Of a stretch of 64,000 nucleotides of DNA, positions 9,549 through 18,820 are shown in pieces (within the stretch, counting starts at the first letter, position 1; every line of letters starts with the position of its first letter). The DNA is from CAXBCP01 sp963977005. Lineage in GTDB: Bacteria; Pseudomonadota; Alphaproteobacteria; MPNO01; UBA830. The translations under genes and the position numbers were made by a program. The stretch is from assembly GCA_963977005.1 (NCBI GenBank), contig CAXBMQ010000006.1:124001-188000 (forward strand), in the 5' to 3' direction. Below the pieces are notes generated by a model. The model was not told where the DNA came from. It saw only the letters and a program-made list of their open reading frames with translations, and ran no database searches.

Positions 9549-10673
9549 ATGAAGAATCTTTCCGTTTTCCATATTCGTCTCCCGTCTGCGGTCCGGGCTG
9601 CTGTTGTCTTTGGCGGCATTTTTTGTCTGACGGCTGTCGCGCTCCCTGCGGTCGTGCAGGCGCAGAACACCGGGATGCAGCAATTGCTCAACCGGGTGGA
9701 CCGGCTTCAGCGCGAACTCTCCACGTTGCAGCGGCAGGTCTATAAAGGCGAAGCGCCGCCCCCGTCGGCAGCGCTGCCGCTTGCGCCGGCGGCCGGCGAT
9801 CCTGGCAATGCCGCGCGGAACTCCATCCGGATTACCCAGCTTGAGAACGAGCTTCAGCAACTGACGGGGCGGATCGAAGAGATCGGATTTCGCACCCAGC
9901 AGATCCAGGCGCGGCTCGAAAAACTGGTTGCCGATATGGACCGGCGATTGACCGCGCTTGAGGGCGGCTCGCAATCCGGTGCGCAATCGGCGCCGGACTC
10001 CGGTATCGTGCCGCAAAGCGCCCGCCCGCCGTCGAACGTGGGCCTGCAGTTGCGCCCGCCGCCCGCGGTGTCACCACCCCCCACGCCGCAGACGGCGGCC
10101 GCAACCTCCCCGGCACCGGCAAGGGGCGCCGCGCCCGGTGTCCTCGGCACCATTCCGAAAAACATGGCGGTGTCCTCACCGCGCGGGCCGGAAAGCGTGC
10201 CGCCCCAGCCGCCGATGCGGGCCCAGCCGGCAACACCGCCCGCACAAACCGCTTCCGTCGGGCCGGCCGCGGCTCTGCCGGCCGGCACGCCGCAGGCGCA
10301 GTACGACTACGCCCTGTCGCTGATGCTCAAGCAGCAGGATTTTGCCAAGGCGGAAACCGCGCTTCAGACCTTTATCGAAAAGCATCCTCAGGACGATCTG
10401 ACCGGGAATGCGCATTACTGGCTGGGCGAAACCTATTACGTCCGCAATAGCTACCAGGATGCCGCTTTCGCCTTTGCCGAAGGTTTCCAGAAGTTCCCCA
10501 AGGGCAACAAGGCGCCTGACAGCCTGCTCAAACTCGGCATGTCGCTGGACCGGCTGGAGAAGCGGCGGGAAGCCTGCACGGCCTATTCCCGGCTGCTGTC
10601 GACCTTCCCCGATCTGGGGGCGCGGATGAAAGCCCGGGTCGAGCGGGAGCGGAGCAGGGCCAAGTGCCGTTGA
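9549..10673 (+). CDS. cpoB: Tol-Pal-associated periplasmic protein CpoB/YbgF
   Basis: A periplasmic protein of about 374 residues: signal peptide ending near VVQA-Q, an N-terminal coiled coil (LLNRVDRLQRELSTLQRQV) that trimerises in the family, a second predicted helical stretch, a long Pro/Ala/Gln-rich linker (about residues 135-255) and C-terminal TPR repeats with YDYALSLMLKQQDFAKAE and AHYWLGETYYV. CpoB coordinates peptidoglycan synthesis by PBP1B with Tol-driven outer-membrane constriction. An alternative in-frame ATG lies at 9525; neither has a strong ribosome-binding site, and 9549 gives the more ordinary signal peptide. The linker is unusually long. Confidence 0.9.
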   Translation: MKNLSVFHIRLPSAVRAAVVFGGIFCLTAVALPAVVQAQNTGMQQLLNRVDRLQRELSTLQRQVYKGEAPPPSAALPLAPAAGDPGNAARNSIRITQLENELQQLTGRIEEIGFRTQQIQARLEKLVADMDRRLTALEGGSQSGAQSAPDSGIVPQSARPPSNVGLQLRPPPAVSPPPTPQTAAATSPAPARGAAPGVLGTIPKNMAVSSPRGPESVPPQPPMRAQPATPPAQTASVGPAAALPAGTPQAQYDYALSLMLKQQDFAKAETALQTFIEKHPQDDLTGNAHYWLGETYYVRNSYQDAAFAFAEGFQKFPKGNKAPDSLLKLGMSLDRLEKRREACTAYSRLLSTFPDLGARMKARVERERSRAKCR

Positions 10674-12046
10674 GCGGCAGCGCCTCAGCCGCCTCATCGA
10701 CCGCCCTTTCGACAACCGAATTTTCAGAATGCATGCGTGCTGCCGGGCTTTGTTCCGGCGATACCGCCGTGGCGGTTGGCGTCTCGGGCGGGGCCGACAG
10801 CATGACCCTGCTGGCGCTGGCACATGACTGGGCTGTAAAAACCGGGGCGGTTCTCTCCGCGTTGACGGTGGATCACCGCCTTCGGCCGGACTCCGGCGCC
10901 GAGGCCGCGCAGGTCGCCGCCTGGTGCCGGGCGCGTGGCATCGCCCATCACACGCTGGTCTGGGCCGGCAACAAACCGGACAAGGGCATACAGGCCGCCG
11001 CCCGTGCCGCCCGATACGACCTTCTGGAAAACTGGTGCCGGGCGCAGGACCATGATGCGCTGCTGGTTGCCCACTCCCTGAACGACCAGGCCGAGACTTT
11101 CCTGATGCGGATGAGCCACGGCAGCGGCATCGACGGACTGGCGGCCATGCCGCTGGTATCGCAGCGCGACGGTTTGCGCCTGGTCCGGCCGCTGCTCGGC
11201 GTTCCCCGCGCGCGCATCGAGGCGACGGTCGCTTCCCGGTCGCTGGACACCGTATCGGACCCGAGCAATCTGGATCGGGCCTTTGCGCGGATCCGCATGC
11301 GGGACAAGGTAAAGCTGCTGGACGCGCAGGGCATATCCGCCGAAGCGATCGCCGGCGCCGCCCGTATATTCGGCACCCTGCGGGCGGCGCGCGAGCGGGC
11401 AATCGATGCGCTGGCCCGAGAAATCGCTATTCTGCATCCTCCGGGATATGCCGAAATCGGGCGCGACGGCCTGATCGACGCGGACCCGGATATCGCCCGC
11501 GGGCTCGTTTCGGCGGTTATCCAGTCGGTCGGCGGGCGCGCCTATCCGCCGCGGCGGGACGGCCTTGAGCGCCTGTTCGCGGATATCCTGGGGAAGCCCG
11601 AATTCCGGCCACGGACCCTCGGCAACTGCGTCGTCAGTATCCGCCGGGGGCATTTTCTGATCCGCCGCGAACACCGCACGATCCGCGATGTTGCGCCTGT
11701 GGTTGCGGGCGGCCGGGTCGTTTGGGACGGGCGTTTTATCGTTGGATTTGCTGCAAATCCGCCATCGGCGCCCTCCGGGGCCGGGGGCGACGGATACCGG
11801 CTGGGCGCGCTCGGCGAGGATGGCTGGCAGGATATCGTCACGCTTTCGGCGCGTGCGGATCTGGCGGAATGGCGCGATTTTCCGGGGCCTGTCCGCTATG
11901 CGCTCCCGGCAATCCGTGCCGGCAAAAAAGTGGTCGAAGTGCCGCACCTGCAGTATCGGTCGTCGCAACTTATTGAAAACATTGTCGAAAAAATCGAATT
12001 TCGCTGGCGTTCGGCACTTTCCGGGCATCCGTTTTGGGTTGCTTAA
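10664..12046 (+). CDS. tilS: tRNA(Ile)-lysidine synthase TilS
   Basis: A 460-residue PP-loop ATPase. The SGGADS nucleotide loop is at residues 41-46, followed by VDHRLRPDSGAEA and the HSLNDQAETFLMR block. TilS converts the wobble cytidine of tRNA-Ile(CAU) to lysidine, making the AUA codon readable as isoleucine; it is essential. The frame starts at a GTG (10664) or a TTG (10670) inside the end of cpoB, so translation is coupled to cpoB. The C-terminal half is divergent, as is usual. Confidence 0.93.
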   Translation: MPLSGSASAASSTALSTTEFSECMRAAGLCSGDTAVAVGVSGGADSMTLLALAHDWAVKTGAVLSALTVDHRLRPDSGAEAAQVAAWCRARGIAHHTLVWAGNKPDKGIQAAARAARYDLLENWCRAQDHDALLVAHSLNDQAETFLMRMSHGSGIDGLAAMPLVSQRDGLRLVRPLLGVPRARIEATVASRSLDTVSDPSNLDRAFARIRMRDKVKLLDAQGISAEAIAGAARIFGTLRAARERAIDALAREIAILHPPGYAEIGRDGLIDADPDIARGLVSAVIQSVGGRAYPPRRDGLERLFADILGKPEFRPRTLGNCVVSIRRGHFLIRREHRTIRDVAPVVAGGRVVWDGRFIVGFAANPPSAPSGAGGDGYRLGALGEDGWQDIVTLSARADLAEWRDFPGPVRYALPAIRAGKKVVEVPHLQYRSSQLIENIVEKIEFRWRSALSGHPFWVA

Positions 12047-12185
12047 CCGTTCAGGCGTCTTATTTGATACAAATAGGTTTTATGATAAGCATAGGACACA
12101 GCACGTCGTCGGCCAGCGGGGCCGGCGCCTTGGCGGTCCGGCGGACGCCGGTGGGTAGAACGCCGCCTTTCGGGAAGCAGGGTCA

Positions 12186-14123
12186 TTGAATAATTTCGGT
12201 AAAAATCTCGCCCTTTGGGTCATCATCGGTTTGTTGCTGGTGGCGTTGTTCAATCTGTTCCAGCAGCCGTCGGGCCGCAGCGGACAGGCCGGTATTCCGT
12301 ATTCGACCTTCCTGGCCGAAGTACAGGGCGGTCAGATCAGCGAAGCGACAATCAAGGGCCGCAACATCACGGCGATCCGCAAGGACGGCCGGACGATTTC
12401 AACCTATGCGCCCGCCGATCCCAATCTGGTCGACAAGCTCGACAAGAGCGGCGTCGTCATCAAGGCCGCGCCGACCGATGACGGTTCGCCGTCGCTGTTG
12501 AATATCCTTATTTCCTGGTTCCCCATGCTGCTTCTGATCGGCGTGTGGATTTTCTTCATGCGCCAGATGCAGGGCGGTGGCGGCAAGGCCATGGGCTTCG
12601 GCAAGTCCAAGGCCCGCTTGCTGACAGAGCGCTCCGGCCGCGTGACGTTCGGCGATGTTGCCGGTATCGAGGAAGCCAAGCAGGAACTGGAAGAGGTCGT
12701 CGAATTCCTGCGCGATCCGCAGAAATTCCAGCGCCTCGGCGGTAAAATTCCGAAAGGCGTGCTGCTTGTCGGTCCTCCCGGTACCGGTAAAACGCTGCTC
12801 GCGCGCGCCATCGCGGGCGAGGCGAACGTGCCGTTCTTCACGATTTCCGGTTCCGACTTCGTCGAGATGTTCGTCGGCGTCGGTGCCAGCCGCGTCCGCG
12901 ATATGTTCGAACAGGGCAAGAAAAACGCGCCCTGCATTATTTTCATCGACGAAATCGATGCGGTCGGTCGTCATCGCGGCGCCGGTCTCGGCGGCGGCAA
13001 TGACGAACGCGAACAGACGCTGAACCAGCTGCTGGTCGAAATGGACGGGTTCGAGGCCAATGAAGGCGTGATCCTGATCGCCGCGACCAACCGTCCCGAC
13101 GTGCTCGACCCGGCGCTTCTGCGTCCCGGCCGTTTCGACCGCCAGGTCGTGGTGCCGAACCCCGACGTGCTCGGCCGCGAGATGATCCTGAAAGTTCATA
13201 TGAAAAAGGTGCCGCTGGCGCCCGACGTGGACGCCAAGGTTATCGCCCGCGGCACACCGGGATTCTCAGGTGCCGACCTCGCAAACCTCGTCAACGAGGC
13301 AGCCCTTCTGGCCGCCCGCAAGAACAAGCGCCTGGTCACCATGGCCGAGTTCGAGGATGCCAAGGACAAGGTCATGATGGGCGCCGAACGGCGGTCCATG
13401 GTCATGACCGAGGACGAAAAGGCGCTGACGGCGTATCACGAGGCTGGCCATGCGCTGGTTGCCCTGTCGGTGCCCAAACACGATCCGCTGCACAAGGTGA
13501 CGATCATTCCGCGCGGCCGGGCGCTGGGCGTGACGATGTCGTTGCCCGAGCGGGACAAGTACGGCTATTCGAAGGTCGAGCTGACATCCAAGCTCGCCAT
13601 GATGTTCGGTGGCCGGGTCGCCGAGGAGCTTATCTTCGGGGCCGAAAACGTGACCACCGGTGCCGGCAACGATATTCAGCAGGCAACCGGCCTGGCGCGC
13701 AGCATGGTCACCGAATACGGCTTCTCCGACAAGCTCGGCCCGCTGCGGTATTCGGCGAACGAGGAAGAAGTGTTCCTCGGCCATTCTGTAACGCAGCAGA
13801 AGAACATGTCCGACCAGACCGCCGATCTCATCGATTCCGAGATTCGCCAGTTGATCGAGGATGCCGAAACGACGGCGCGCCGGGTTCTGACGGAGCGCAA
13901 GGACGATCTGGAAACAATCGCCCAGGCGCTGCTCGAATACGAAAATCTGTCGGGTGAGGATATCAATGCGCTGTTGCGCGGTGAGGATATCTTCCGCCCG
14001 TCGCCGGAAGACCCGCCAGCCGGCGCCGGTCGTAAATCCTCGGTGCCGACGTCGGGCAAGAAATCCCGCGATACCGGCGACGATACCGGCGGCATGGAGC
14101 CCGAGCCCCAGCCCGGTACCTGA
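12186..14123 (+). CDS. ftsH: ATP-dependent zinc metalloprotease FtsH
   Basis: A 645-residue membrane AAA protease. Membrane segments are at about residues 8-25 and 105-124, Walker A (GPPGTGKT) at 196-203, Walker B in IIFIDEIDAVG, the second region of homology near ATNRPDVLDPALLRPGRF, and the zinc-binding HEAGH at about 418-422. It degrades unassembled membrane proteins and LpxC-type targets. The start is TTG, supported by the conserved MNNFGKNLALW N-terminus and by an AAGCAGGG ribosome-binding site. It has its own 139-base upstream gap after tilS, which is AT-rich around 12058-12090 and may hold a promoter. The acidic, Pro-rich tail is ordinary. Confidence 0.98.
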   Translation: MNNFGKNLALWVIIGLLLVALFNLFQQPSGRSGQAGIPYSTFLAEVQGGQISEATIKGRNITAIRKDGRTISTYAPADPNLVDKLDKSGVVIKAAPTDDGSPSLLNILISWFPMLLLIGVWIFFMRQMQGGGGKAMGFGKSKARLLTERSGRVTFGDVAGIEEAKQELEEVVEFLRDPQKFQRLGGKIPKGVLLVGPPGTGKTLLARAIAGEANVPFFTISGSDFVEMFVGVGASRVRDMFEQGKKNAPCIIFIDEIDAVGRHRGAGLGGGNDEREQTLNQLLVEMDGFEANEGVILIAATNRPDVLDPALLRPGRFDRQVVVPNPDVLGREMILKVHMKKVPLAPDVDAKVIARGTPGFSGADLANLVNEAALLAARKNKRLVTMAEFEDAKDKVMMGAERRSMVMTEDEKALTAYHEAGHALVALSVPKHDPLHKVTIIPRGRALGVTMSLPERDKYGYSKVELTSKLAMMFGGRVAEELIFGAENVTTGAGNDIQQATGLARSMVTEYGFSDKLGPLRYSANEEEVFLGHSVTQQKNMSDQTADLIDSEIRQLIEDAETTARRVLTERKDDLETIAQALLEYENLSGEDINALLRGEDIFRPSPEDPPAGAGRKSSVPTSGKKSRDTGDDTGGMEPEPQPGT

Positions 14124-14147
14124 TTTCGGCATCGCCGGAGACCCGTA

Positions 14148-14153
14148 TATAAT
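14148..14153 (+). promoter_or_regulatory. possible -10 element upstream of folP
   Basis: A perfect TATAAT lies 55 bases upstream of the folP start. The hexamer 17 bases further upstream (TTCGGC) matches the -35 consensus poorly. The palindrome at 14161-14182 lies between this element and the gene and would fall in the 5' leader. Confidence 0.3.
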
Positions 14154-14160
14154 GTCCAGC

Positions 14161-14182
14161 GACCCCGGCCTTGCCCGGGGTC
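14161..14182 (+). repeat. palindromic repeat, shortened copy of the CTTGT-loop family
   Basis: GACCCCGG and CCGGGGTC form a perfect 8-base inverted repeat around CCTTGC. Compared with the other copies in the window it lacks two bases of the loop. It lies between ftsH and folP. Confidence 0.6.
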
Positions 14183-14207
14183 GTCTGCTGTCAGGGAGGA
14201 ACTCCGT

Positions 14208-15239
14208 GTGTTCAATCCGCTCGGATTACTGACCGGCGAGGCTGCCGCGCATGCCGTCGGCGCGGGAACGGCATTCCCGCTTGCCGGCGGGCCGGTCGCG
14301 TTTTCCATGGTCGAGATCCTGGGCGGCGAGGCGCCGGGCAGCGACAGCGAATATGTGTCTGCCGCCGAGAGACCTGCCGCGATAGCCGCCCTCGGCACCG
14401 CCCCCGCGCCGTTTGCCGGGCTGGATCTGTCGCAGCCCGTTGTCATGGGCGTGGTCAACGTGACGCCAGACAGTTTTTCGGACGGCGGCGATTTTTTCGA
14501 TCCCGCCCGGGCGATCGACCGGGCGCTGAAGCTGGCGGAGGAGGGCGCTGCGATTGTCGATATCGGCGGCGAATCCACCCGCCCGGGCGCCGATCCGATG
14601 CCGGTGTCGGATGAAATTGCCCGGATTCTGCCCGTTATCGAGGCTGCGGTGGCCGCCGGCATAACGGTGTCGGTCGATACCCGGCGCAGTCGCGTGATGC
14701 GCGCCGCCATCGATGCGGGTGCGCGCATCGTCAACGATATCACGGCGCTGACGGACGACCCGGATGCGCTCGGCGTCGTCGCGGCCTCGGACGCGTCCGT
14801 GGTGCTGATGCATATGCAGGGCCGCCCGGAGACCATGCAGCAGGCGCCTTCATACCGGCTCGCTTCCTACGATATTTTTGCGTGGCTCAGTGCGCGCGTC
14901 GATGCCTGTGTGGCGGCAGGCCTGCCGCGCGGCAGAATCGCTGTCGATCCGGGGATCGGTTTCGGCAAGACGGATGCGCATAACATGGAAATCCTGCGGC
15001 GGGCCGGGGCGTTTCACGGCACCGGCTGCGCGGTCGCCATCGGGGTGTCGCGCAAGAGCTTTATCGGCCGCATCGCAGGCATCGAAAACCCGAAGGACCG
15101 GTTGCCCGGGACGGTCGCCGCCACGATGCTGGCACTGTCGCGCGGCGTCCAGATCCATCGGGTGCATGACGTCGCGGCGGCCGTCCAGGCGATCGCCATC
15201 TGGCAGGCCGGATCGGGCGATTTTCACGAGAACGCGTGA
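14208..15239 (+). CDS. folP: dihydropteroate synthase with N-terminal extension
   Basis: A 343-residue enzyme condensing para-aminobenzoate with 6-hydroxymethyl-dihydropterin diphosphate in folate synthesis, the target of sulfonamides. The TIM-barrel core runs from about residue 77 (VVMGVVNVTPDSFSDGG) through DIGGESTRPGA, DTRR, NDITAL, DPGIGFGK and GVSRKSFIG. The first 75 residues are an extension not found in the compact enterobacterial enzyme, Ala/Gly-rich and without a recognised domain. The start is a GTG preceded by a strong AGGGAGGA at correct spacing, so the extension is likely translated. Downstream glmM follows at 76 bases. Confidence 0.95.
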   Translation: MFNPLGLLTGEAAAHAVGAGTAFPLAGGPVAFSMVEILGGEAPGSDSEYVSAAERPAAIAALGTAPAPFAGLDLSQPVVMGVVNVTPDSFSDGGDFFDPARAIDRALKLAEEGAAIVDIGGESTRPGADPMPVSDEIARILPVIEAAVAAGITVSVDTRRSRVMRAAIDAGARIVNDITALTDDPDALGVVAASDASVVLMHMQGRPETMQQAPSYRLASYDIFAWLSARVDACVAAGLPRGRIAVDPGIGFGKTDAHNMEILRRAGAFHGTGCAVAIGVSRKSFIGRIAGIENPKDRLPGTVAATMLALSRGVQIHRVHDVAAAVQAIAIWQAGSGDFHENA

Positions 15240-15315
15240 ACACCTTGTAATTCCTTGCTATAACGGCAGCGCTTCCGCCAAACGACACCACAGAATGCGG
15301 ACAGGACAGTAAGTA

Positions 15316-16662
15316 ATGGCACGTAAATATTTCGGCACCGACGGTATTCGCGGGACCGCCAACACCGACCCGATGACGGCGGAAACCGCGTTGAAGGTGG
15401 GAATGGCGGCTGGGCGCATTTTTACCCGGGGTGCCCACCGTCATACGGTTGTGATCGGCAAGGACACGCGGCTGTCCGGCTATATGCTCGAACCCGCCCT
15501 CGCCGCCGGCTTCATCGCCATGGGAATGGACGTGATTTTTGCCGGCCCGATGCCGACCCCCGCGGTTGCCATGCTGACCCGGTCCCTGCGCGCCGATCTC
15601 GGCGTGATGATTTCGGCATCGCACAATCCGTTCCACGATAACGGCATCAAGCTGTTCGGCCCGGACGGTTACAAGCTGTCGGACGAGACCGAGGAACAGA
15701 TCGAAGGCATGATCGAGACCGAGATGCAGTCGTCCCTTGCCGAATCCGCCGATCTCGGCCGCGCCAAGCGGCTCGACGACGCCGAGGGCCGCTATATCGA
15801 ATTCGTCAAAAACACGTTTCCGCGCGGTCTCCGGCTCGATGGGCTGAAGATCGTCGTCGATTGTGCGAACGGGGCGGCCTACAAGGTCGCGCCCGCGGCG
15901 CTCTGGGAACTGGGCGCCGACGTGGTGACCTACGGGGTCGAACCGGACGGCTTCAACATCAACAAATACTGCGGCAGCACCGATACCCGCACCATGTGCC
16001 GCATGGTGCGCGAGCACGGCGCCGATATCGGCATCGCGCTCGATGGCGACGCCGATCGCGTGCTGGTCGCCGACGAGACGGGCACGCTGATCGACGGCGA
16101 TCAGCTGATGGCGACCGTCGCCGAATCCTGGCATACCGACGGCCGGCTGACCGGCGGCGGGGTCGTGGCCACCGTGATGTCCAATCTCGGCCTCGAACAC
16201 TACGTTCAGGGGCTCGGCCTTGAACTGGTGCGCACGCAGGTCGGCGACCGCTACGTGGTCGAACACATGCGCGCCAACGGCTTCAATGTCGGCGGCGAAC
16301 AGTCGGGCCATATCGTGCTCAGCGAATACACCACGACGGGGGACGGCCTGATTGCCGGGCTCGAGGTGCTGTCGGCGATGGTGCAGACCGGCAAGCCGCT
16401 CAGCGAGGTCGGCCGACGGTTCGAGCCGCTGCCGCAGATTCTCGAAAACGTCCGTTTCAACGGCACGCCGCCGCTTGAAGACGCATCGGTCGTCAGGGCC
16501 GTCGCGGCGGGCGAGGCGCGCCTCGGCAATACCGGGCGTATCCTGATGCGCAAGTCGGGTACCGAACCGCTGATCCGCGTCATGGCCGAGGGTGAGGACG
16601 CCGCGCTGGTCCAGGGCGTTGTGTCGGACATCGTCACCGCGATCGAGCAAGTATCGGGCTGA
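15316..16662 (+). CDS. glmM: phosphoglucosamine mutase GlmM
   Basis: A 448-residue mutase interconverting glucosamine-6-phosphate and glucosamine-1-phosphate for UDP-GlcNAc, the peptidoglycan and lipid A precursor. The N-terminus KYFGTDGIRG, the phosphoserine loop ISASHNP (Ser102), the metal loop DGDADR (about residue 242) and the C-terminal KSGTEPLIRVM phosphate-binding segment are all present. It is followed 8 bases later by thiD, so the two are probably cotranscribed. The ftsH-folP-glmM order is conserved in many proteobacteria. Confidence 0.97.
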   Translation: MARKYFGTDGIRGTANTDPMTAETALKVGMAAGRIFTRGAHRHTVVIGKDTRLSGYMLEPALAAGFIAMGMDVIFAGPMPTPAVAMLTRSLRADLGVMISASHNPFHDNGIKLFGPDGYKLSDETEEQIEGMIETEMQSSLAESADLGRAKRLDDAEGRYIEFVKNTFPRGLRLDGLKIVVDCANGAAYKVAPAALWELGADVVTYGVEPDGFNINKYCGSTDTRTMCRMVREHGADIGIALDGDADRVLVADETGTLIDGDQLMATVAESWHTDGRLTGGGVVATVMSNLGLEHYVQGLGLELVRTQVGDRYVVEHMRANGFNVGGEQSGHIVLSEYTTTGDGLIAGLEVLSAMVQTGKPLSEVGRRFEPLPQILENVRFNGTPPLEDASVVRAVAAGEARLGNTGRILMRKSGTEPLIRVMAEGEDAALVQGVVSDIVTAIEQVSG

Positions 16663-16670
16663 GGCGATTG

Positions 16671-17483
16671 ATGAAAGGTCGTGTCCTTATCGTCGCCGGA
16701 TCCGATTCCGGCGGTGGCGCCGGCATCCAGGCCGACGTCAAATCGGTCACCGCGCTGGGCGGGTTCGCGACGACGGCGATCACTGCACTGACGGCGCAGA
16801 ATACGCTCGGGGTGCATGATGTTTATCCGGTCGATACCGGTTTTATCCAGAAGCAGATGCGCGTGGTGCTCGACGATATCGGCGCCGACAGCCTGAAGAC
16901 CGGCATGCTGCACAGCGCCGAGGTGATCGAGGCCGTCTGCGCCGTCATCGAGGCCGAGGCCGCCAGCATTCCGCTGGTTGTCGATCCGGTCATGGTCGCC
17001 AAGGGCGGGGCCTCGCTGCTCGATATCGCGTCGGTGACGACGCTGCGCGAGCGCCTGCTGCCGCTGGCCCGGGTGATTACGCCGAATATTCCGGAAGCCG
17101 AGGAAATTCTCGGCGCGCCGGGCTCGATCTCGACCGTCGCCGATATGAAACAGGCCGCCGAGGCGCTCAAGGCGCTCGGGCCAGGCGCGGTGCTGGTGAA
17201 GGGTGGGCACATGGCGGGCGACGCGCTGTCCGACGTGCTGCTCGATGGCGACGGTTTTCATATCTTCGAGACACGGCGCATCGACACCCGGCACACACAC
17301 GGCACCGGCTGTACGCTCGCGTCGTCGATCGCCACCGGGATTGCGCAGGGGCTCGACCTGCCGGCCGCCGTCGGCCGCGCCCAGGCCTATGTGGTGGCCG
17401 CGATCGAAGGCGCGCCGGGCTATGGCGCGGGACACGGCCCCGTCGATCACGGCCACACGGTAGCGCCGTTCGGGGGAACCTAG
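16671..17483 (+). CDS. thiD: bifunctional hydroxymethylpyrimidine/phosphomethylpyrimidine kinase
   Basis: A 270-residue ribokinase-fold enzyme that phosphorylates HMP and then HMP-P in thiamine synthesis. Evidence: N-terminal IVAGSDSGGGAGIQADVK, the GGFATTAITALTAQNT block, DPVMVAKGG, and the C-terminal HTHGTGCTLASSIA anion hole with the catalytic aspartate region. The ATG at 16671 directly follows an in-frame TTG; ATG with GAGGCG upstream is preferred. No thiamine riboswitch is visible upstream; it appears to ride on the glmM transcript. Confidence 0.95.
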   Translation: MKGRVLIVAGSDSGGGAGIQADVKSVTALGGFATTAITALTAQNTLGVHDVYPVDTGFIQKQMRVVLDDIGADSLKTGMLHSAEVIEAVCAVIEAEAASIPLVVDPVMVAKGGASLLDIASVTTLRERLLPLARVITPNIPEAEEILGAPGSISTVADMKQAAEALKALGPGAVLVKGGHMAGDALSDVLLDGDGFHIFETRRIDTRHTHGTGCTLASSIATGIAQGLDLPAAVGRAQAYVVAAIEGAPGYGAGHGPVDHGHTVAPFGGT

Positions 17484-17488
17484 CGCCG

Positions 17489-18277
17489 ATGGACCTCGCC
17501 ATTTTCCAGGTCGATGCTTTCACCGACCGGGTATTTGCCGGCAACCCGGCGGCCATCTGCCCGCTCGACGCCTGGATTGCCGACGAGACGATGCAGGCCA
17601 TCGCCGCCGAAAACAATCTTGCCGAAACCGCGTTCTTCGTTGCCAGTGATGCCGGTGGGACGAACTATGATCTGCGCTGGTTCACGCCCACGCTTGAGGT
17701 AGAGCTTTGCGGCCACGCCACGCTTGCCTCGGCATTCCTGATTTTCGAACGCTTCGCTCCCGAAGCCGATCTTCTGAGATTCCAGACCCGCAGCGGCGAA
17801 CTGACCGTGGTGCGCAACGGGGACAGCTTGTTTCTCGATTTTCCGGCCTACCCGGGCGTCGCGGTCGACTGCCCGCCGGCACTTGCCGACGGTCTGGGGG
17901 CGACACCGGCGCACGTCATCGAAGGCCCCAATTACATGGCGGTTTTCGACACCGAAGCCGACATCGCCGGCTTCAACCCGGACATGGCGACACTATCCAC
18001 CCTGCATCCGCGCGGGGTGATTGCCACCGCGCCGGGCGATGCGGTCGATTTCGTGTCGCGGTATTTCGGTCCGTCTTTCGGGGTGCCCGAAGATCCGGTG
18101 ACCGGATCGGCCCATTGCATGCTGACGCCGTACTGGGCGAAGCGCCTGAACAAAACCCGGATGGATGCCCGCCAGATATCGACACGCGGCGGCGCGCTGG
18201 TCTGTGAGGACCGCGGCGACCGCGTGGGTATCGGCGGAAAGGCCGTGATGTATCTGGAGGGCCGGATCAGGGTCTAG
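17489..18277 (+). CDS. PhzF-family isomerase/epimerase-like protein
   Basis: A 262-residue member of the PhzF family (diaminopimelate-epimerase fold in two halves). Signatures: IFQVDAFTDRVFAGNPAAIC at the N-terminus with the conserved Asn-Pro-Ala, NNLAETAFF, which carries the proposed catalytic Glu, LRWFTP, ELCGHATLAS, and EDPVTGSAHC in the second half. It starts 5 bases after thiD. The substrate cannot be predicted; most chromosomal homologues are uncharacterised and this does not imply phenazine synthesis, since no other phz genes are present. Confidence 0.9.
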   Translation: MDLAIFQVDAFTDRVFAGNPAAICPLDAWIADETMQAIAAENNLAETAFFVASDAGGTNYDLRWFTPTLEVELCGHATLASAFLIFERFAPEADLLRFQTRSGELTVVRNGDSLFLDFPAYPGVAVDCPPALADGLGATPAHVIEGPNYMAVFDTEADIAGFNPDMATLSTLHPRGVIATAPGDAVDFVSRYFGPSFGVPEDPVTGSAHCMLTPYWAKRLNKTRMDARQISTRGGALVCEDRGDRVGIGGKAVMYLEGRIRV

Positions 18278-18294
18278 CGGTTTCGCCTGACCCT

Positions 18295-18313
18295 GATCCG
18301 GTCCTGCCGGATC
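18295..18313. terminator. hairpin between convergent genes
   Basis: GATCCGG and CCGGATC (7 bases each) enclose TCCTG between the converging PhzF-like and parvulin genes. No T-run follows on either strand, so a terminator role is only plausible from position. Confidence 0.3.
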
Positions 18314-18326
18314 GTCAGCCGAACGC

Positions 18327-18608
18327 TCAGTCGGTGCGGCTGGTAACCTCAAGCAGGTGATAGCCGAACTGGGTTTTCACCGGGCCCTGGACTTCGTTCA
18401 CCGGGGCGCTGAACACGACCTGGTCGAATTCCGGAACCATCTGGCCGGGACCGAACGAGCCCAGCTCGCCGCCATTGGCGCTGGACGGGCAGGAAGAATG
18501 CTCTTTCGCGACGTCGGCGAAATCGGCGCCCCCCGCGATCTCCGCTTTGAGGGCTTCGCACTGCTCTTCGCTATCCACCAGAATATGTCTTGCTTCGGCC
18601 TGGGCCAT
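18327..18608 (-). CDS. parvulin-type peptidyl-prolyl isomerase
   Basis: A 93-residue single-domain parvulin beginning MAQAEARHILV, with the two His residues (ARHIL and GYHLLE), the SSCPSSANGGELGSFGPGQMVPEFD block and the substrate-pocket FGYH segment. It lacks a signal peptide, so it is cytoplasmic like PpiC. The start at 18608 is fixed by an AGGAG ribosome-binding site 8 bases upstream; the frame is open further but the additional sequence is not family-like. It catalyses cis-trans isomerisation of prolyl bonds. Confidence 0.94.
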   Translation of the reverse strand: MAQAEARHILVDSEEQCEALKAEIAGGADFADVAKEHSSCPSSANGGELGSFGPGQMVPEFDQVVFSAPVNEVQGPVKTQFGYHLLEVTSRTD

Positions 18609-18820
18609 AAATCTTCTCCTGCACTTGAATCGTTGTATTTCCGTTTCGCCGGACGTTGATAGCCTGTTTGCGGGCGTACGTCGAATGCGCCGGATTTCAC
18701 GGTTCACGACAACTGACGAGCCCCGAAATACGGCGCTGCCGCCGACCGGTCGGGTCATTCATACAAGTTGCCGGGCCCCTGTCCCGCGGCCCGCGATCGT
18801 GCAGGCGTCAGCGCGTCCGT

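Noticed and set aside
17489..18277. Phenazine biosynthesis locus suggested by the PhzF-like protein
   Set aside because: No other phz genes are present; single PhzF-fold proteins are widespread and unrelated to phenazines.
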